Positions 22,562 through 31,812 of a DNA stretch of 40,967 nucleotides are shown one piece after another. Positions within the stretch are counted from its first letter, which is position 1. Each line of letters starts with the position of its first letter. The stretch is taken from IMG/VR virus record IMGVR_UViG_3300036715_002835, positions 1 to 40,967 of that record; one strand, given 5' to 3'. A program made the position numbers and the translations under genes. The notes below the pieces were generated by a model that searched no databases, was not told the DNA's origin, and saw only the letters and a program-made list of their open reading frames with translations. Source of the DNA: a virus.

Positions 22562-23371
22562 TTAAAGTAACGAATTATTTTGATTAGTGATAGAATCATC
22601 TGTTAATGCTTTTTGTTTATTGTGTGATATCAAATCATTTATAATATATGTGTGAGCATCTTCTACTTCTATTCTAATAACAGTACCAAATCCAATTTCA
22701 ACTATTTCAGTTATTTTTTTATATCCAGTTAATGTTTTAAGATTAACACCTACTGATATATCTGATATTGAAACATATTCATCATTTTCAGTTAGGAATT
22801 TATGAGAATCTGAGACTGTCACAAAATCATAACCAAAAGAAACTTTAACAATTTGCTGCATTATTTTTTCTAATTTACTAATTTTGAAATAACCTATTTT
22901 TTTTGTTTTTTCATGTATAGTATATATGTTTTGACCTTCTTTCAAGTCATCAACTATACTATATTTCTTATCTGATATTTTAATTTTCATATCAGGAGTT
23001 GGACAACCACCACCTCCACCAGTAACAGTAGCTGTGAATGATGTTGAATCTTTTGTTGATGGTATAATATCAGGTGATAGTGTTGTTTTATTTGTCACAA
23101 TAACAGAATCTACTGAAACTATTGGATCTGTTGTAATAACTTCCTGATATGGAACAGTATCATAACCATATCTTTTTATTGGTAAGATATCCATTTTATC
23201 TACATAAGGACTATTTAACAACTCTCTATATTGTGCTTCTGAAATTTCAGTCGCCAATATTAAATTATCTTTAATAAAAACAATTGTACCTCCACTTTTA
23301 ATTATACTATCCTTTAAAGGTGTAACATAAGTTAAATCGGAAAATAATGTATTTTTTGTTGATGTTGACAT
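22562..23371 (-). CDS. Virion-associated protein with a Hint (intein-like) domain
   Basis: 269 residues. Residues ~1-80 form a domain also present in the protein at 23700-24824 ('SGGTIVFIKDNLILATEIS', 'LPIKRYG'). After a linker and five Gly, a Hint domain runs from Cys123 ('CPTPDMKIKISDKK', block A) through 'DFVTVSDSHKFLTEND' (block B, Thr and His) to 'VEDAHTYIINDLISHNK' (C-terminal His-Asn). The residue after Asn is Lys, not Cys/Ser/Thr, so normal splicing is not expected; N-terminal cleavage or transfer, as in bacterial intein-like domains, is. An 18-residue tail follows. Genes with 'HNK' ends are common in tail and adhesin genes. It probably trims or crosslinks a virion protein. Confidence 0.8.
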   Translation of the reverse strand: MSTSTKNTLFSDLTYVTPLKDSIIKSGGTIVFIKDNLILATEISEAQYRELLNSPYVDKMDILPIKRYGYDTVPYQEVITTDPIVSVDSVIVTNKTTLSPDIIPSTKDSTSFTATVTGGGGGCPTPDMKIKISDKKYSIVDDLKEGQNIYTIHEKTKKIGYFKISKLEKIMQQIVKVSFGYDFVTVSDSHKFLTENDEYVSISDISVGVNLKTLTGYKKITEIVEIGFGTVIRIEVEDAHTYIINDLISHNKQKALTDDSITNQNNSLL

Positions 23372-23405
23372 TTAATTTTATTTTTTTTTAAATAGTTCGG
23401 AAAAA

Positions 23406-23606
23406 TCATATAAAATGATATGATTCTCTTTTTGTTTCTTCAATCATAGAGGTTCTAATATATTTACACTTCTTTGCTTCTTTGTATTCATTTATCTTAA
23501 AGTCTAAGCATTTATTGTAGACAAACCTTGAACAACCAAACAATTTACCTAAGTAAATTTCTTGATCAACCGATGGATATAATCTAACTTTTATTGCTTT
23601 TAGCAT
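23406..23606 (-). pseudogene. TnpB (IS200/IS605 OrfB) N-terminal relic
   Basis: 66 residues: 'MLKAIKVRLYPSVDQEIYLG' then 'FGCSRFVYNKCLDFK' is the start of IS605-family OrfB/TnpB proteins, which have a helix-turn-helix there. The remaining ~300 residues with the RuvC nuclease motifs are absent, so it cannot cut DNA. It sits between two paralogous virion genes. It may be the scar of a past insertion at this locus. Confidence 0.8.
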
Positions 23607-23699
23607 ATAATTAATTGATTTTTATTACTATAGTATATATAAATATTTTAATATCATTTATCCAAAATTTACTATTTTATATTAAAATGATTGAAATTA

Positions 23700-24824
23700 T
23701 TAAATACTATTCATTTCAATAATTGTAATAGTTAAACTTTGTGTACTACTACCAAAAGCATTTTTAGCTTTTATTGTAACTGTATTAGATCCAACAATTG
23801 TTGGTGTGCCTATTATCATATCATTTTTAAAAGTTAATCCCTTATTTAATGTTCCACTTATACTATATGTTGTTCCTGTTCCGTCACTTGATGTTATAGT
23901 ATATATAACTGCAGAATTTACCTCGGATGATATTATTGTTGGACTTGTTATAATTGGAATTGAACCAACATTTATTTTTAAATCTTTAGAATCAGAATTA
24001 GTTGCACCAGAAACTATAATTTTCATATCATATTCTCCACTTTTTGATATAATACCACTAATAATATTACCAGATAATGATAAACCTAAAGGCGCACCAG
24101 TTATATCATATGTTTTAGGTAAACCACCATCAGTTTCTATTGAGTATGACAATTTTGAGCCTAAAATATTATAAATATTAAGATTGGTATTAGTAATTGA
24201 AACTGTTTGATCAGTTGATATAACTAAATCTTTAGTGTATGAACCAAATCCATTTATAGCCTTAATTGTAACATTGTAAATTCCTGGTTTAGTTACTGTT
24301 CCAGTTAAAATGTTTATATCTTTTATTTCTAATGTACCAGAATAGTTATCTGGTTTTATAACTTGATATATTATAGATTCTGAACCTGTTGCAGTAATAG
24401 CGTAACTAAATGAATCATTAGTAGCTACTGTTATTCCTGAAATCGTATTAGTTATTATTGGATATATACCAGTTTTTGTATTTATTGTGGAACCAGATGT
24501 ATTACCACTATTTTCAATTCTATTAAATAGTGCAGAACTACTCATTTGATTAATTATACTATAATCAATTTCACCATATTGCTTTAGTGGCAAATCTTGT
24601 ATATAATCAATATTTGGGTTTTTTTGTAACTCTATCCAATATGTATCACTTATTTCAGATGCTATAATTATATTATTATATGAATATAATATAGTTCCAC
24701 CTTGACTTCTTATATCACTTTCAACCAATGAATTATTTATTAATATGTTATCTGTATCATTTAGTGTAGATAACAATTGATCTATATTAGTTGTTATATT
24801 ATTTATATTAGTTAAATCTGCCAT
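23700..24824 (-). CDS. Virion-associated protein with Ig-like repeats
   Basis: 374 residues. Residues ~35-90 share a domain with the Hint protein at 22562 ('SQGGTILYSYNNIIIASEIS', 'LPLKQYG'). The rest is about three Ig-like repeats of the 'He_PIG' kind, e.g. 'LGSKLSYSIETDGGLPKTYD' then 'GAPLGLSLSGNIISG' and 'GIYNVTIKAINGFGSY'. Such repeats decorate phage fibres and capsids and may bind host surface sugars. It is translated from the same strand and 12 bases after the 624-residue gene. The shared N-terminal domain is likely an attachment module, with the C-terminal part exchanged. Confidence 0.7.
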   Translation of the reverse strand: MADLTNINNITTNIDQLLSTLNDTDNILINNSLVESDIRSQGGTILYSYNNIIIASEISDTYWIELQKNPNIDYIQDLPLKQYGEIDYSIINQMSSSALFNRIENSGNTSGSTINTKTGIYPIITNTISGITVATNDSFSYAITATGSESIIYQVIKPDNYSGTLEIKDINILTGTVTKPGIYNVTIKAINGFGSYTKDLVISTDQTVSITNTNLNIYNILGSKLSYSIETDGGLPKTYDITGAPLGLSLSGNIISGIISKSGEYDMKIIVSGATNSDSKDLKINVGSIPIITSPTIISSEVNSAVIYTITSSDGTGTTYSISGTLNKGLTFKNDMIIGTPTIVGSNTVTIKAKNAFGSSTQSLTITIIEMNSI

Positions 24825-24836
24825 TTATTTAAAATA

Positions 24837-26711
24837 TTAGTTTATTGTATTTTTATATTTTGTATATATTATAACTGTTCTACCAGCTTTCGGCCATTCA
24901 GGAGCCGCAGTAGTGTTTGTTGTACTTGCTGCGGTTGTTGTAGATATTGGTGTAACAATATCATTACTAGTAACAGTGCTAGTATTTATACTCGTACTTT
25001 CTAAAAATTTAATATCTTCAAAGAATGAATATGTTCCAGAATACAATAAAGTTTTAACTCTATTTTTACCCATCACTTGTGATGTCGTATCTGATGTAGA
25101 TTGATCTTTATTTGATAATAATGTTAAATAAAAATTAGTATATCCCTTGCTGTATATCTTTTTTAATACAGTCAAATCGTTTTCAACGATTTTAAAGTTA
25201 ACAACACCATTTTTAAAATCACTATCCGCTTCGTTGTAAATAGATTTATCTATTGACTCTGTATCAGATTTAAATGTTAACAACAATTCTGAATTATTTA
25301 ATATTGATGACATATCATAAACCTCAAATTGATTAGCTGAACCAGTGTTTGTGTCTGGTATTTTTGCAAGTCTAAATTGTATAACATTATCAAAAGGTGT
25401 AATAATTATGTTAAGTAATCCCATACCCTTGTAATCATTACTTGATGATGGACTATTAACTATAATTTTACCAACTTGTATTAATTGTGGAGAATTCACT
25501 TTTATTATTTCTGTTGTTAAATTTCCAGAAAAATAATCTTTACCTAGAATTATTTCATCTGGTTTAGCATTATAAATCTTAAGTTTATTAAGATTTTGTA
25601 CATTTAAACTTATTAGTTTTTTACCATACTTTTGTATATTTCCGCTCAAACCTAATGATGAATATCTTTCAATTGTACTCATATCTGTCAAATCAATAAC
25701 TCTCATTGTAACTTTAATAGCCGCTGTCGTATTAGAAAAAGTTAAAATTGGTCTATATAATATTTTTTTAGTAAAGTCATCATTAATACCACCAGTAACA
25801 GCAATAGTTTGCATATTAGTTTGAATATTTTCTTCATATAAATAAATATCATATTCAATTCTAATTTTACGACCTTTATTTTCAGCTTCTCTAACAAAAT
25901 TATCTAAGTTCTCATTGGATGTACCATAAGTTCCAAATATTTCAAAAAAATCACCATCATTTGATTCTTGAATAGTTACAGCTAAAGTGTTATATTCTGG
26001 TGCTTTTGGAAATGAAGATTTAAATGATTCACTTGTATAATAATAGGTTGTACCTAAAACTAATTCCTTTGCTATTAAATATTGAAAATCTATAAATATT
26101 GGAGCAGTTTGACTTAATCCCTCTGATAATGTTAAATTATCATTAATACTATTATCCAAAACTGTGTTTCCTGTTGCTGATGTTAATCTTTGATTAGAAA
26201 CATAATCAACTGAAGGTACTTGAAATTCATAATATTTACCCCATTCTTGCTCATCATATATAAATGGCACAACTAAATTAGTTAAACCAGAATTATAAGT
26301 ATTCGTTGCATCAAAAAAGATATTAGATAACTCATAAACATTATTATTATAATATCCATACCCATATATTTTTATATATAACCCAACATAATTATTAAAA
26401 GTGAAATTGTATGTTGTTGGTAAATATAATCTTACTATATCATAAGGTACTGGCGCAGAACTATAGTCTTGCTCTTGTAAGAAATTATACTTCGCTGAAT
26501 TGACAATTGTATACTTTCTTAAAACAGAGTCTATTTGGAATAAATTATTGTTAATATTATTAATGTTTGAAGTTGAAAGAAAACTTCTTTTTTTGTTTTC
26601 ATTAAGATTGGTTATAACTTTATAATTTTCACCGATATAATTTTCACTATCAAATGTCCATTCCATTAGAACATTCGGATTTATCTTCATAAATTTTGAC
26701 ACCTTTGCCAT
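24837..26711 (-). CDS. Large virion structural protein, probable baseplate or fibre
   Basis: 624 residues, no recognised family. It starts 'MAKVSKFMKINPNVLMEWTF' and is rich in Asn, Ser, Thr, Ile and Tyr with strand-forming segments such as 'NYVGLYIKIYGYGYYNNNVY' (about 104-123), as in fibre or baseplate wedge proteins. Near the C-terminus is a Thr/Ser/Ala linker 'PISTTTAASTTNTTAAP'. It is the first gene of a minus-strand group with the Ig-like, Hint and tail-tube-like genes; a promoter element lies at 26731-26745. Call based on composition and neighbours. Confidence 0.55.
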   Translation of the reverse strand: MAKVSKFMKINPNVLMEWTFDSENYIGENYKVITNLNENKKRSFLSTSNINNINNNLFQIDSVLRKYTIVNSAKYNFLQEQDYSSAPVPYDIVRLYLPTTYNFTFNNYVGLYIKIYGYGYYNNNVYELSNIFFDATNTYNSGLTNLVVPFIYDEQEWGKYYEFQVPSVDYVSNQRLTSATGNTVLDNSINDNLTLSEGLSQTAPIFIDFQYLIAKELVLGTTYYYTSESFKSSFPKAPEYNTLAVTIQESNDGDFFEIFGTYGTSNENLDNFVREAENKGRKIRIEYDIYLYEENIQTNMQTIAVTGGINDDFTKKILYRPILTFSNTTAAIKVTMRVIDLTDMSTIERYSSLGLSGNIQKYGKKLISLNVQNLNKLKIYNAKPDEIILGKDYFSGNLTTEIIKVNSPQLIQVGKIIVNSPSSSNDYKGMGLLNIIITPFDNVIQFRLAKIPDTNTGSANQFEVYDMSSILNNSELLLTFKSDTESIDKSIYNEADSDFKNGVVNFKIVENDLTVLKKIYSKGYTNFYLTLLSNKDQSTSDTTSQVMGKNRVKTLLYSGTYSFFEDIKFLESTSINTSTVTSNDIVTPISTTTAASTTNTTAAPEWPKAGRTVIIYTKYKNTIN

Positions 26712-26730
26712 TATATTAAATATCTTTTTT

Positions 26731-26745
26731 TCTATATATAAAAAA
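26731..26745 (-). promoter_or_regulatory. Phage-type promoter element
   Basis: TTTTTTATATATAGA on the minus strand, about 20 bases upstream of the ATG at 26711; it heads the virion gene group. Confidence 0.5.
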
Positions 26746-26793
26746 TTAAACTTTGTATTCTAAAAATACTATTAATAATAAAAAAGTTTTATT

Positions 26794-27393
26794 ATGTCAG
26801 ATATAAATTCAATTTATTCAAATATAGATCCAGGCAACAGCTTATTAAACAGTTTAGGAAATCTATCATACACAACAACATCATCAGATATTAATACATT
26901 AAGTTCAAATGCATATACAGGTAACATATACGCTGGTAAAATATATAATGGTACATCCGCATATGATAATTATTCATCAGCTAAACAAATAATCTACAAC
27001 GCTCTTAGTGTTTTAGACTACAATGTTGATTTCGAATTTGACGATAAACAATTATTGAAAAATAATTTAAAATCAATAAAAAATAAAAAATTCACATTTA
27101 ATTGTAATTATGTTGGAAATAGAATTCAACCATATGAATATATTATGAACTTAATTGAGAACAAAACAAAATTTTCAGTTAAAGTTAAAGTGTCTAACAT
27201 TTTAACAATTTGTTACACTGGCGTACAATTCACTAAAATTCAAAATAACTTATCTTTTTCTGGTGATTGTAATTTCAGTGAACTTAAAGTAAAAATTAAA
27301 TATGATAGTGTATCATATGAAAATCATAAATTATCTGAAAAAGAAATAAGAACAGATAAATTAAAAAAAATAATAAATAATTCAGAACTATAA
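26794..27393 (+). CDS. 199-residue virion-like protein with KLKKI tail
   Basis: A Ser/Asn/Thr-rich N-terminus ('SDINSIYSNIDPGNSLLNSL', 'NAYTGNIYAGKIYNGTSAYD') is followed by a strand-rich domain 'KKFTFNCNYVGNRIQPYEYI' ... 'ICYTGVQFTKIQNNLSFSGD' and the tail 'LSEKEIRTDKLKKIINNSEL'. It is transcribed divergently from the 624-residue gene, and its N-terminal composition suggests a structural protein. It is the only plus-strand gene with the tail, which shows the tail is not a feature of one operon or strand. Confidence 0.5.
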   Translation: MSDINSIYSNIDPGNSLLNSLGNLSYTTTSSDINTLSSNAYTGNIYAGKIYNGTSAYDNYSSAKQIIYNALSVLDYNVDFEFDDKQLLKNNLKSIKNKKFTFNCNYVGNRIQPYEYIMNLIENKTKFSVKVKVSNILTICYTGVQFTKIQNNLSFSGDCNFSELKVKIKYDSVSYENHKLSEKEIRTDKLKKIINNSEL

Positions 27394-27421
27394 ATGGATT
27401 AGCTAAAATAGGGCGAATGTA

Positions 27422-27439
27422 TTTTTATATATACAATAA
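27422..27439 (+). promoter_or_regulatory. Phage-type promoter element
   Basis: TTTTTATATATACAATAA ends 11 bases before the ATG of the GIY-YIG gene. Confidence 0.5.
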
Positions 27440-27450
27440 AAAAGATATAT

Positions 27451-28209
27451 ATGAGAAAAACTACTTTTATTTACGCATTAAAAGATCCTACAACAAATGA
27501 AATAAGATATATTGGAAAAGCAAATGAACCACATGAAAGATATAAAAATCACATCAACAAATGTAGAGATAAGAATACTCACAAAAGAAATTGGCTTAAT
27601 AAATTAAGAGAAGAAAAATTGAAACCAATACTTGAAATATTAGAAGAAGTTTCAATTGATAATTGGGTAGAATTTGAAAAATCATATATAAAAAAATATT
27701 TAGAAGCTGGTTGTAAACTTTTAAATTATACTGATGGTGGTGATGGTGCAACATTTGCGAATAGTGGTTCTTTTAAAAAAGGAGAAGGTGGTAAAAAAGT
27801 TGTGATGCTAGATAAAGATGGTAATTATATTAAAACTTTTAATATGATAAAAGATGCTGAAGATGAATTGGGAACAACATCAAGTGTTAGTGCAATTTTA
27901 ACAAAAAATCAAAAAACTAGTAAAGGTTTTACATTTCTATATGAAAATGATTATAAAAAGATGACAGATGATGATATAATTAAACATATTGAATTATCAA
28001 AGCCAACAATATTGACAGCAAATAAAACATCATACAAAGAAGTTGAAGTATATCAATATGATTTGAATATGAATTTTATAAAAAAATGGAAATCATTAGC
28101 TGAGGCTTCAAAAACATTAAACATAAATAAAGCAGCAATATGCATGTGCGCTAAGGGTAAATACAAAAAATCTGGTGGCTATATTTGGAGATATCAAAAA
28201 ATAAATTAA
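27451..28209 (+). CDS. GIY-YIG homing endonuclease with NUMOD repeats
   Basis: 252 residues. The catalytic domain (1-95) has 'FIYALKDPTTNEIRYIGKA' (the GIY...YIG variant), 'ERYKNH' (Arg), 'VEFEKSYIKKY' (metal-binding Glu) and 'LLNYTDGGDG' (Asn). Two NUMOD1-type DNA-binding repeats follow: 'VVMLDKDGNYIKTFNMIKDA' (~117) and 'VEVYQYDLNMNFIKKWKSLA' (~205). Free-standing enzymes of this kind cut related phages lacking the gene and copy themselves across. It sits between a virion-like gene and the dNMP kinase gene, a typical intergenic site. Confidence 0.9.
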   Translation: MRKTTFIYALKDPTTNEIRYIGKANEPHERYKNHINKCRDKNTHKRNWLNKLREEKLKPILEILEEVSIDNWVEFEKSYIKKYLEAGCKLLNYTDGGDGATFANSGSFKKGEGGKKVVMLDKDGNYIKTFNMIKDAEDELGTTSSVSAILTKNQKTSKGFTFLYENDYKKMTDDDIIKHIELSKPTILTANKTSYKEVEVYQYDLNMNFIKKWKSLAEASKTLNINKAAICMCAKGKYKKSGGYIWRYQKIN

Positions 28210-28215
28210 AATGAA

Positions 28216-28758
28216 ATGAAAATAATTATAATAAATGGTGCAGCGAAAAATGGGAAAGATAAGTTTGTAAATTTTTGTATAACACATCATTATCAAAATG
28301 CCATAAACTGGTCAACAATTGACACAGTAAAAAAGATAGCAAAAGAAAAATTTGGTTGGAATGGTAAAAAAACAGATGAGGCAAGAAAATTTTTATCCGA
28401 AATTAAAAGAGTGTGGACAGAATATAATAATGGACCATTTAACTCTATGGTAAATAAAATATCAAAGCATTACAAAAAATTAACACCAATTGATAAAATA
28501 GATTTTATTTATTTTATACATTGCAGAGAACCACACGAAATTCAAAAATTTGTTGATCACTATAAAGAAGATTGTATTACAGTTTTATTGAATAGAGACG
28601 ATAGAGAAGTACCAAACAATGATTCTGATATGAACGTAGCTAATTATAACTATGATTATTATATTGAGAATAATGGTGATGTTGCACTATTAGAAAAAAA
28701 AGCTATTGAATTTTTAAAAGATATACGAAAAGTACAAGGTTCAGAATATAATATTTAA
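28216..28758 (+). CDS. Deoxynucleoside monophosphate kinase-like P-loop protein
   Basis: 180 residues. 'IIIINGAAKNGKDKFVNFC' is a P-loop (G-x4-G-K-D) at the very N-terminus, and 'IYFIHCREPHEIQKFVDHY' with 'TVLLNRDD' are the LID/base regions of T4 gp1-type dNMP kinases and related adenylate-kinase-like folds. It would phosphorylate dNMPs to dNDPs. It starts 6 bases after the homing endonuclease gene. Length (T4 gp1 is 241) is short, so the family call is probable rather than certain. Confidence 0.7.
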   Translation: MKIIIINGAAKNGKDKFVNFCITHHYQNAINWSTIDTVKKIAKEKFGWNGKKTDEARKFLSEIKRVWTEYNNGPFNSMVNKISKHYKKLTPIDKIDFIYFIHCREPHEIQKFVDHYKEDCITVLLNRDDREVPNNDSDMNVANYNYDYYIENNGDVALLEKKAIEFLKDIRKVQGSEYNI

Positions 28759-29004
28759 AAATTGAGATATAATAATTAAAACAAGTCATTATTGAAATAT
28801 ATAATAAAGTGTGAGGTACAATGTGTTTCGCATTTTTATTTTTTATCTTTACTCTTGTTTTTTTTTCTTATTTTTTGCAATACAAAATCTGAAATACAGT
28901 GACATAATAGAATAATATTTATTATTAAGTTAACATATAAATGTTTATATTTTTTACACTATATAAAACAAATATTTTTTAAAAACCTATTTTTTTGATA
29001 AATA
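28759..29004. other. Gene-poor stretch with a tiny hydrophobic ORF
   Basis: About 250 bases without a clear gene. The only notable item is an ORF at 28821-28892 with GTGAGG seven bases upstream of its ATG, one of very few Shine-Dalgarno-like sites here, encoding 23 residues 'MCFAFLFFIFTLVFFSYFLQ' plus YKI, a likely membrane span. The rest is AT-rich and unstructured to the eye. Confidence 0.4.
28821..28892 (+). CDS. Possible 23-residue membrane peptide
   Basis: Almost entirely hydrophobic, beginning 'MCFAFLFFIFTLVFFSYF'. GTGAGG precedes the ATG. It could be a small membrane-acting or lysis-type peptide, or a chance ORF in a T-rich run; the poly-T sequence gives Phe by default. Confidence 0.25.
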   Translation: MCFAFLFFIFTLVFFSYFLQYKI

Positions 29005-29042
29005 GCAAAAAAAAACTCTGAATAAATTCAGAGTTTTTTTTA
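29005..29042. terminator. Intrinsic terminator
   Basis: AAAAAAAACTCTGAAT / ATTCAGAGTTTTTTT stem, loop AA, strong T tract on either strand. It ends the ClpS-ClpC operon. Confidence 0.9.
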
Positions 29043-29046
29043 TTTG

Positions 29047-31584
29047 TTATTCTACTGATGTAGGTTCTTCAATTATTAAATTTACAATATCTGTTTCTTT
29101 TTGTTTAATCAAAGTTACTTCAGATTTCAAAACATCATATTCCAAAGATATTTTATCACCAAGTTCAATTTCTTCATTTAGAATAGCATCTGTAATGCGA
29201 TCTTCTATATATTTTTGTATTGCTCTTTTAAGAGGTCTTGCACCATAATCTTGGTCGTATCCATTTTCATAAAGAAAATCTTTTAAACTTTGACCGATAT
29301 TAACATCATAACCAAGTTCTTTCAAACGACTTATTAACTGTTTAACCTCAACTTCTACAATTGAACCGATATTTTCTTTTGATAAAGAATTAAACATAAT
29401 CACTTCATCAATACGATTTAAAAATTCTGGAGCAAAAGTTTTTTTCAACTCTTTTTCAATAATTTTATTTTGATCTTTTTGAACATCATTTCCATTATTA
29501 AAACCAATACCTGTTCCGAATTCTTTAAGTTTTCTTGAACCTGCATTTGATGTCATAATTATAATTGTGTTTTTAAAGTCAACTCTACGACCATAACTAT
29601 CAGTTAATACACCATCATCCAATAATTGCAAAAGAATATTATAAACATCAGGATGAGCTTTTTCAATTTCATCAAGAAGAATAATTGAATATGGCTTACG
29701 TCTCACTGCTTCTGTAAGTTCACCACCATCTTCATATCCTACATATCCTGGAGGCGATCCAATTAACCTTGATACGTTATGTTTTTCACCATATTCACTC
29801 ATATCAATTCTAATCATAGATTCTTCTGAGCCGAACAATTCTTTAGCAAGAATTTTAGCCATATATGTTTTACCAACACCTGTAGGACCTAAAAATATAA
29901 ATGAACCTATTGGTTTTTTATGATCTTTTATACCAATCCTTGCTCTCTTAACAGCTCTAACTAATTTATCAATAGCATCATCTTGTCCAATAACAATACC
30001 TTTTACCTTTTCAGACATCATTTTAAGTTTGATGTTTTCATCACTAGATATACTATCTACTGGAATTTTAGTCATAAGTGCTATCACTTCAGCAACATCA
30101 TCCTTTGATACAGTATCACGATTTTTATTTTGCAATGCTTTCCAGTTTTCTTTTTCTTTTTCAAACTCTTTAAGTAGAATTCTTTCAGAGTCACGTTTTT
30201 CAGCTGCAAGTTCAAATTTTTGGTCATTAACCAATTTTTCTTTTTCTGCTGCGATTTTTTTGACTTTTTTATCTAAGTCTTGAATTTTCTTAGGTAAAGT
30301 TGTCGTTTTGTTTACGTGAACTTTTGCACCTGCTTCATCAAGAGCATCAATGGCTTTATCTGGTAGGAATTTTTCTGACATATATTTATCAGTTAAATCA
30401 ACACACGCAATTAAAGCTTCTTCAGTATATGTGACATGATGATGTTCTTCATATTTATCTTTGATATTTTTCAATATCTCCAATGTTTCTGATTTTGATG
30501 TTGGTTCAACAACAATTTTTTGAAATCTACGTTCTAATGCACCATCTTTCTCAATATATTTACGATACTCATCAAGAGTTGTTGCGCCAATACATTGAAA
30601 TGCGCCTCTCGCTAAAGCTGGTTTCAGCATATTTGCTGCATCCAATGATCCAGATGCCGAACCAGCACCAATCATTGTGTGAATTTCATCAATGAATAAA
30701 ATTATGTTTCTATTTTCATCCATTTCTTTTATAATGCTTCTCAAACGTTGTTCAAATTCACCACGATACTTAGTTCCTGATACCAATGATGCCATATCAA
30801 GAGTTATAACTTTTTTATCCAAAAGACTTTCAGGAACATTACCATCAACTATAAGTTGAGCAATACCTTCAACGATTGCGGATTTACCAACACCTGGTTC
30901 ACCAACTAACACTGGATTATTTTTCTTACGTCTTGATAAAATTTGTGAAATCCTTTTAATTTCATCTTTACGACCAACTACTGGTTCCAACTTACCTTCT
31001 TTTGCAAGTTTTGTCATATCTGTACCAAATTGATCAATCAATTTAGTTTTAGAATTTTTATCCACCTTTTCTTTTGATACCTCATGTTCATTCATATCAT
31101 CATATTCACCATTCATATCATCATTTTCATATTCCATAGATTCATCTTCATGTTTTAATCTATTCATTAAAACTTTAAATGTTTGTGGCGATTTTTTAAA
31201 TAACTCCGTTACTAAATTTTGGTTATTATCCAAAATAGAATAAAATACATGTTCAGATTCAACTTCATTAGAATTCATCAATTTTGAAAATTCCTCTGAA
31301 TTTTTCAATATTTTTTCTGTTTCTAAATCAAGTGGAATAACAGCATTTTTTCTAGATTCTACTTCACCAATTTGTAATTGAAGCGAAATGGAAAAATCCT
31401 TCAATGTTTGTTTGATGGCGACAATATTAAGATTCATATCACGTAATATTTGATATGCCTCACAACCTTCATCATTAATTAATGCTAAAAATAGATGCTC
31501 AGGTCTAATTGATCTTGATTTTATACCAATTGCAATAGCCTTACTATCTTTAATCGCTTGTTGTACTTCTGTTGAATAATTCAT
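29047..31584 (-). CDS. clpC: ClpC/ClpA-type AAA+ unfoldase
   Basis: 845 residues in full Clp architecture: two Clp_N repeats (~1-145), an acidic linker, D1 with Walker A 'GEPGVGKSAIVEG' and Walker B 'ILFIDEIHT', a UVR-type middle segment 'NDQKFELAAEKRDSERILLK' as in ClpC, and D2 with 'GPTGVGKTYMAKIL' and 'IILLDEIEKAHPD'. 'FGTGIGFNNG' in D2 is an IGF loop in the position used to dock ClpP, which this window does not encode, so host ClpP is the likely partner. Read with the ClpS gene two genes upstream, the phage could redirect host proteolysis. ClpC-like genes are uncommon in phages. Confidence 0.92.
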   Translation of the reverse strand: MNYSTEVQQAIKDSKAIAIGIKSRSIRPEHLFLALINDEGCEAYQILRDMNLNIVAIKQTLKDFSISLQLQIGEVESRKNAVIPLDLETEKILKNSEEFSKLMNSNEVESEHVFYSILDNNQNLVTELFKKSPQTFKVLMNRLKHEDESMEYENDDMNGEYDDMNEHEVSKEKVDKNSKTKLIDQFGTDMTKLAKEGKLEPVVGRKDEIKRISQILSRRKKNNPVLVGEPGVGKSAIVEGIAQLIVDGNVPESLLDKKVITLDMASLVSGTKYRGEFEQRLRSIIKEMDENRNIILFIDEIHTMIGAGSASGSLDAANMLKPALARGAFQCIGATTLDEYRKYIEKDGALERRFQKIVVEPTSKSETLEILKNIKDKYEEHHHVTYTEEALIACVDLTDKYMSEKFLPDKAIDALDEAGAKVHVNKTTTLPKKIQDLDKKVKKIAAEKEKLVNDQKFELAAEKRDSERILLKEFEKEKENWKALQNKNRDTVSKDDVAEVIALMTKIPVDSISSDENIKLKMMSEKVKGIVIGQDDAIDKLVRAVKRARIGIKDHKKPIGSFIFLGPTGVGKTYMAKILAKELFGSEESMIRIDMSEYGEKHNVSRLIGSPPGYVGYEDGGELTEAVRRKPYSIILLDEIEKAHPDVYNILLQLLDDGVLTDSYGRRVDFKNTIIIMTSNAGSRKLKEFGTGIGFNNGNDVQKDQNKIIEKELKKTFAPEFLNRIDEVIMFNSLSKENIGSIVEVEVKQLISRLKELGYDVNIGQSLKDFLYENGYDQDYGARPLKRAIQKYIEDRITDAILNEEIELGDKISLEYDVLKSEVTLIKQKETDIVNLIIEEPTSVE

Positions 31585-31602
31585 TTTTTTTAATTTAAAT
31601 AT

Positions 31603-31809
31603 TTAGTTTTTATTTATTAAATCTATAGCTTTTATTTCAAGAAAAAATAAAGGAAAAAATATAAGCGAAAATATACACATATATATTTTATTTATAAACG
31701 ATATAATGTTTATAAATTTTACAGCCCATTCCTTAACATATTTAGTTTCATCTTCTTCTAAAACTGAGTGACATATATACAATATATAATTTATAGCAAA
31801 GTTCTTCAT
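31603..31809 (-). CDS. Small membrane protein between clpS and clpC
   Basis: 68 residues: 'MKNFAINYILYICHSVLEED' then a hydrophobic stretch 'FINKIYMCIFSLIFFPLFFL' (~38-57), probably one membrane span. It begins 4 bases after ClpS ends and finishes 19 bases before ClpC starts, so it is co-transcribed with both. Not recognised; the position suggests a membrane-linked adaptor or inhibitor of the protease, but nothing in the sequence proves this. Confidence 0.55.
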   Translation of the reverse strand: MKNFAINYILYICHSVLEEDETKYVKEWAVKFINIISFINKIYMCIFSLIFFPLFFLEIKAIDLINKN

Positions 31810-31812
31810 AAT

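Noticed and set aside
22562-23371. Splicing intein in the Hint gene
   Set aside because: The residue after His-Asn is Lys and there is no conserved C-terminal extein, so standard splicing is not expected.
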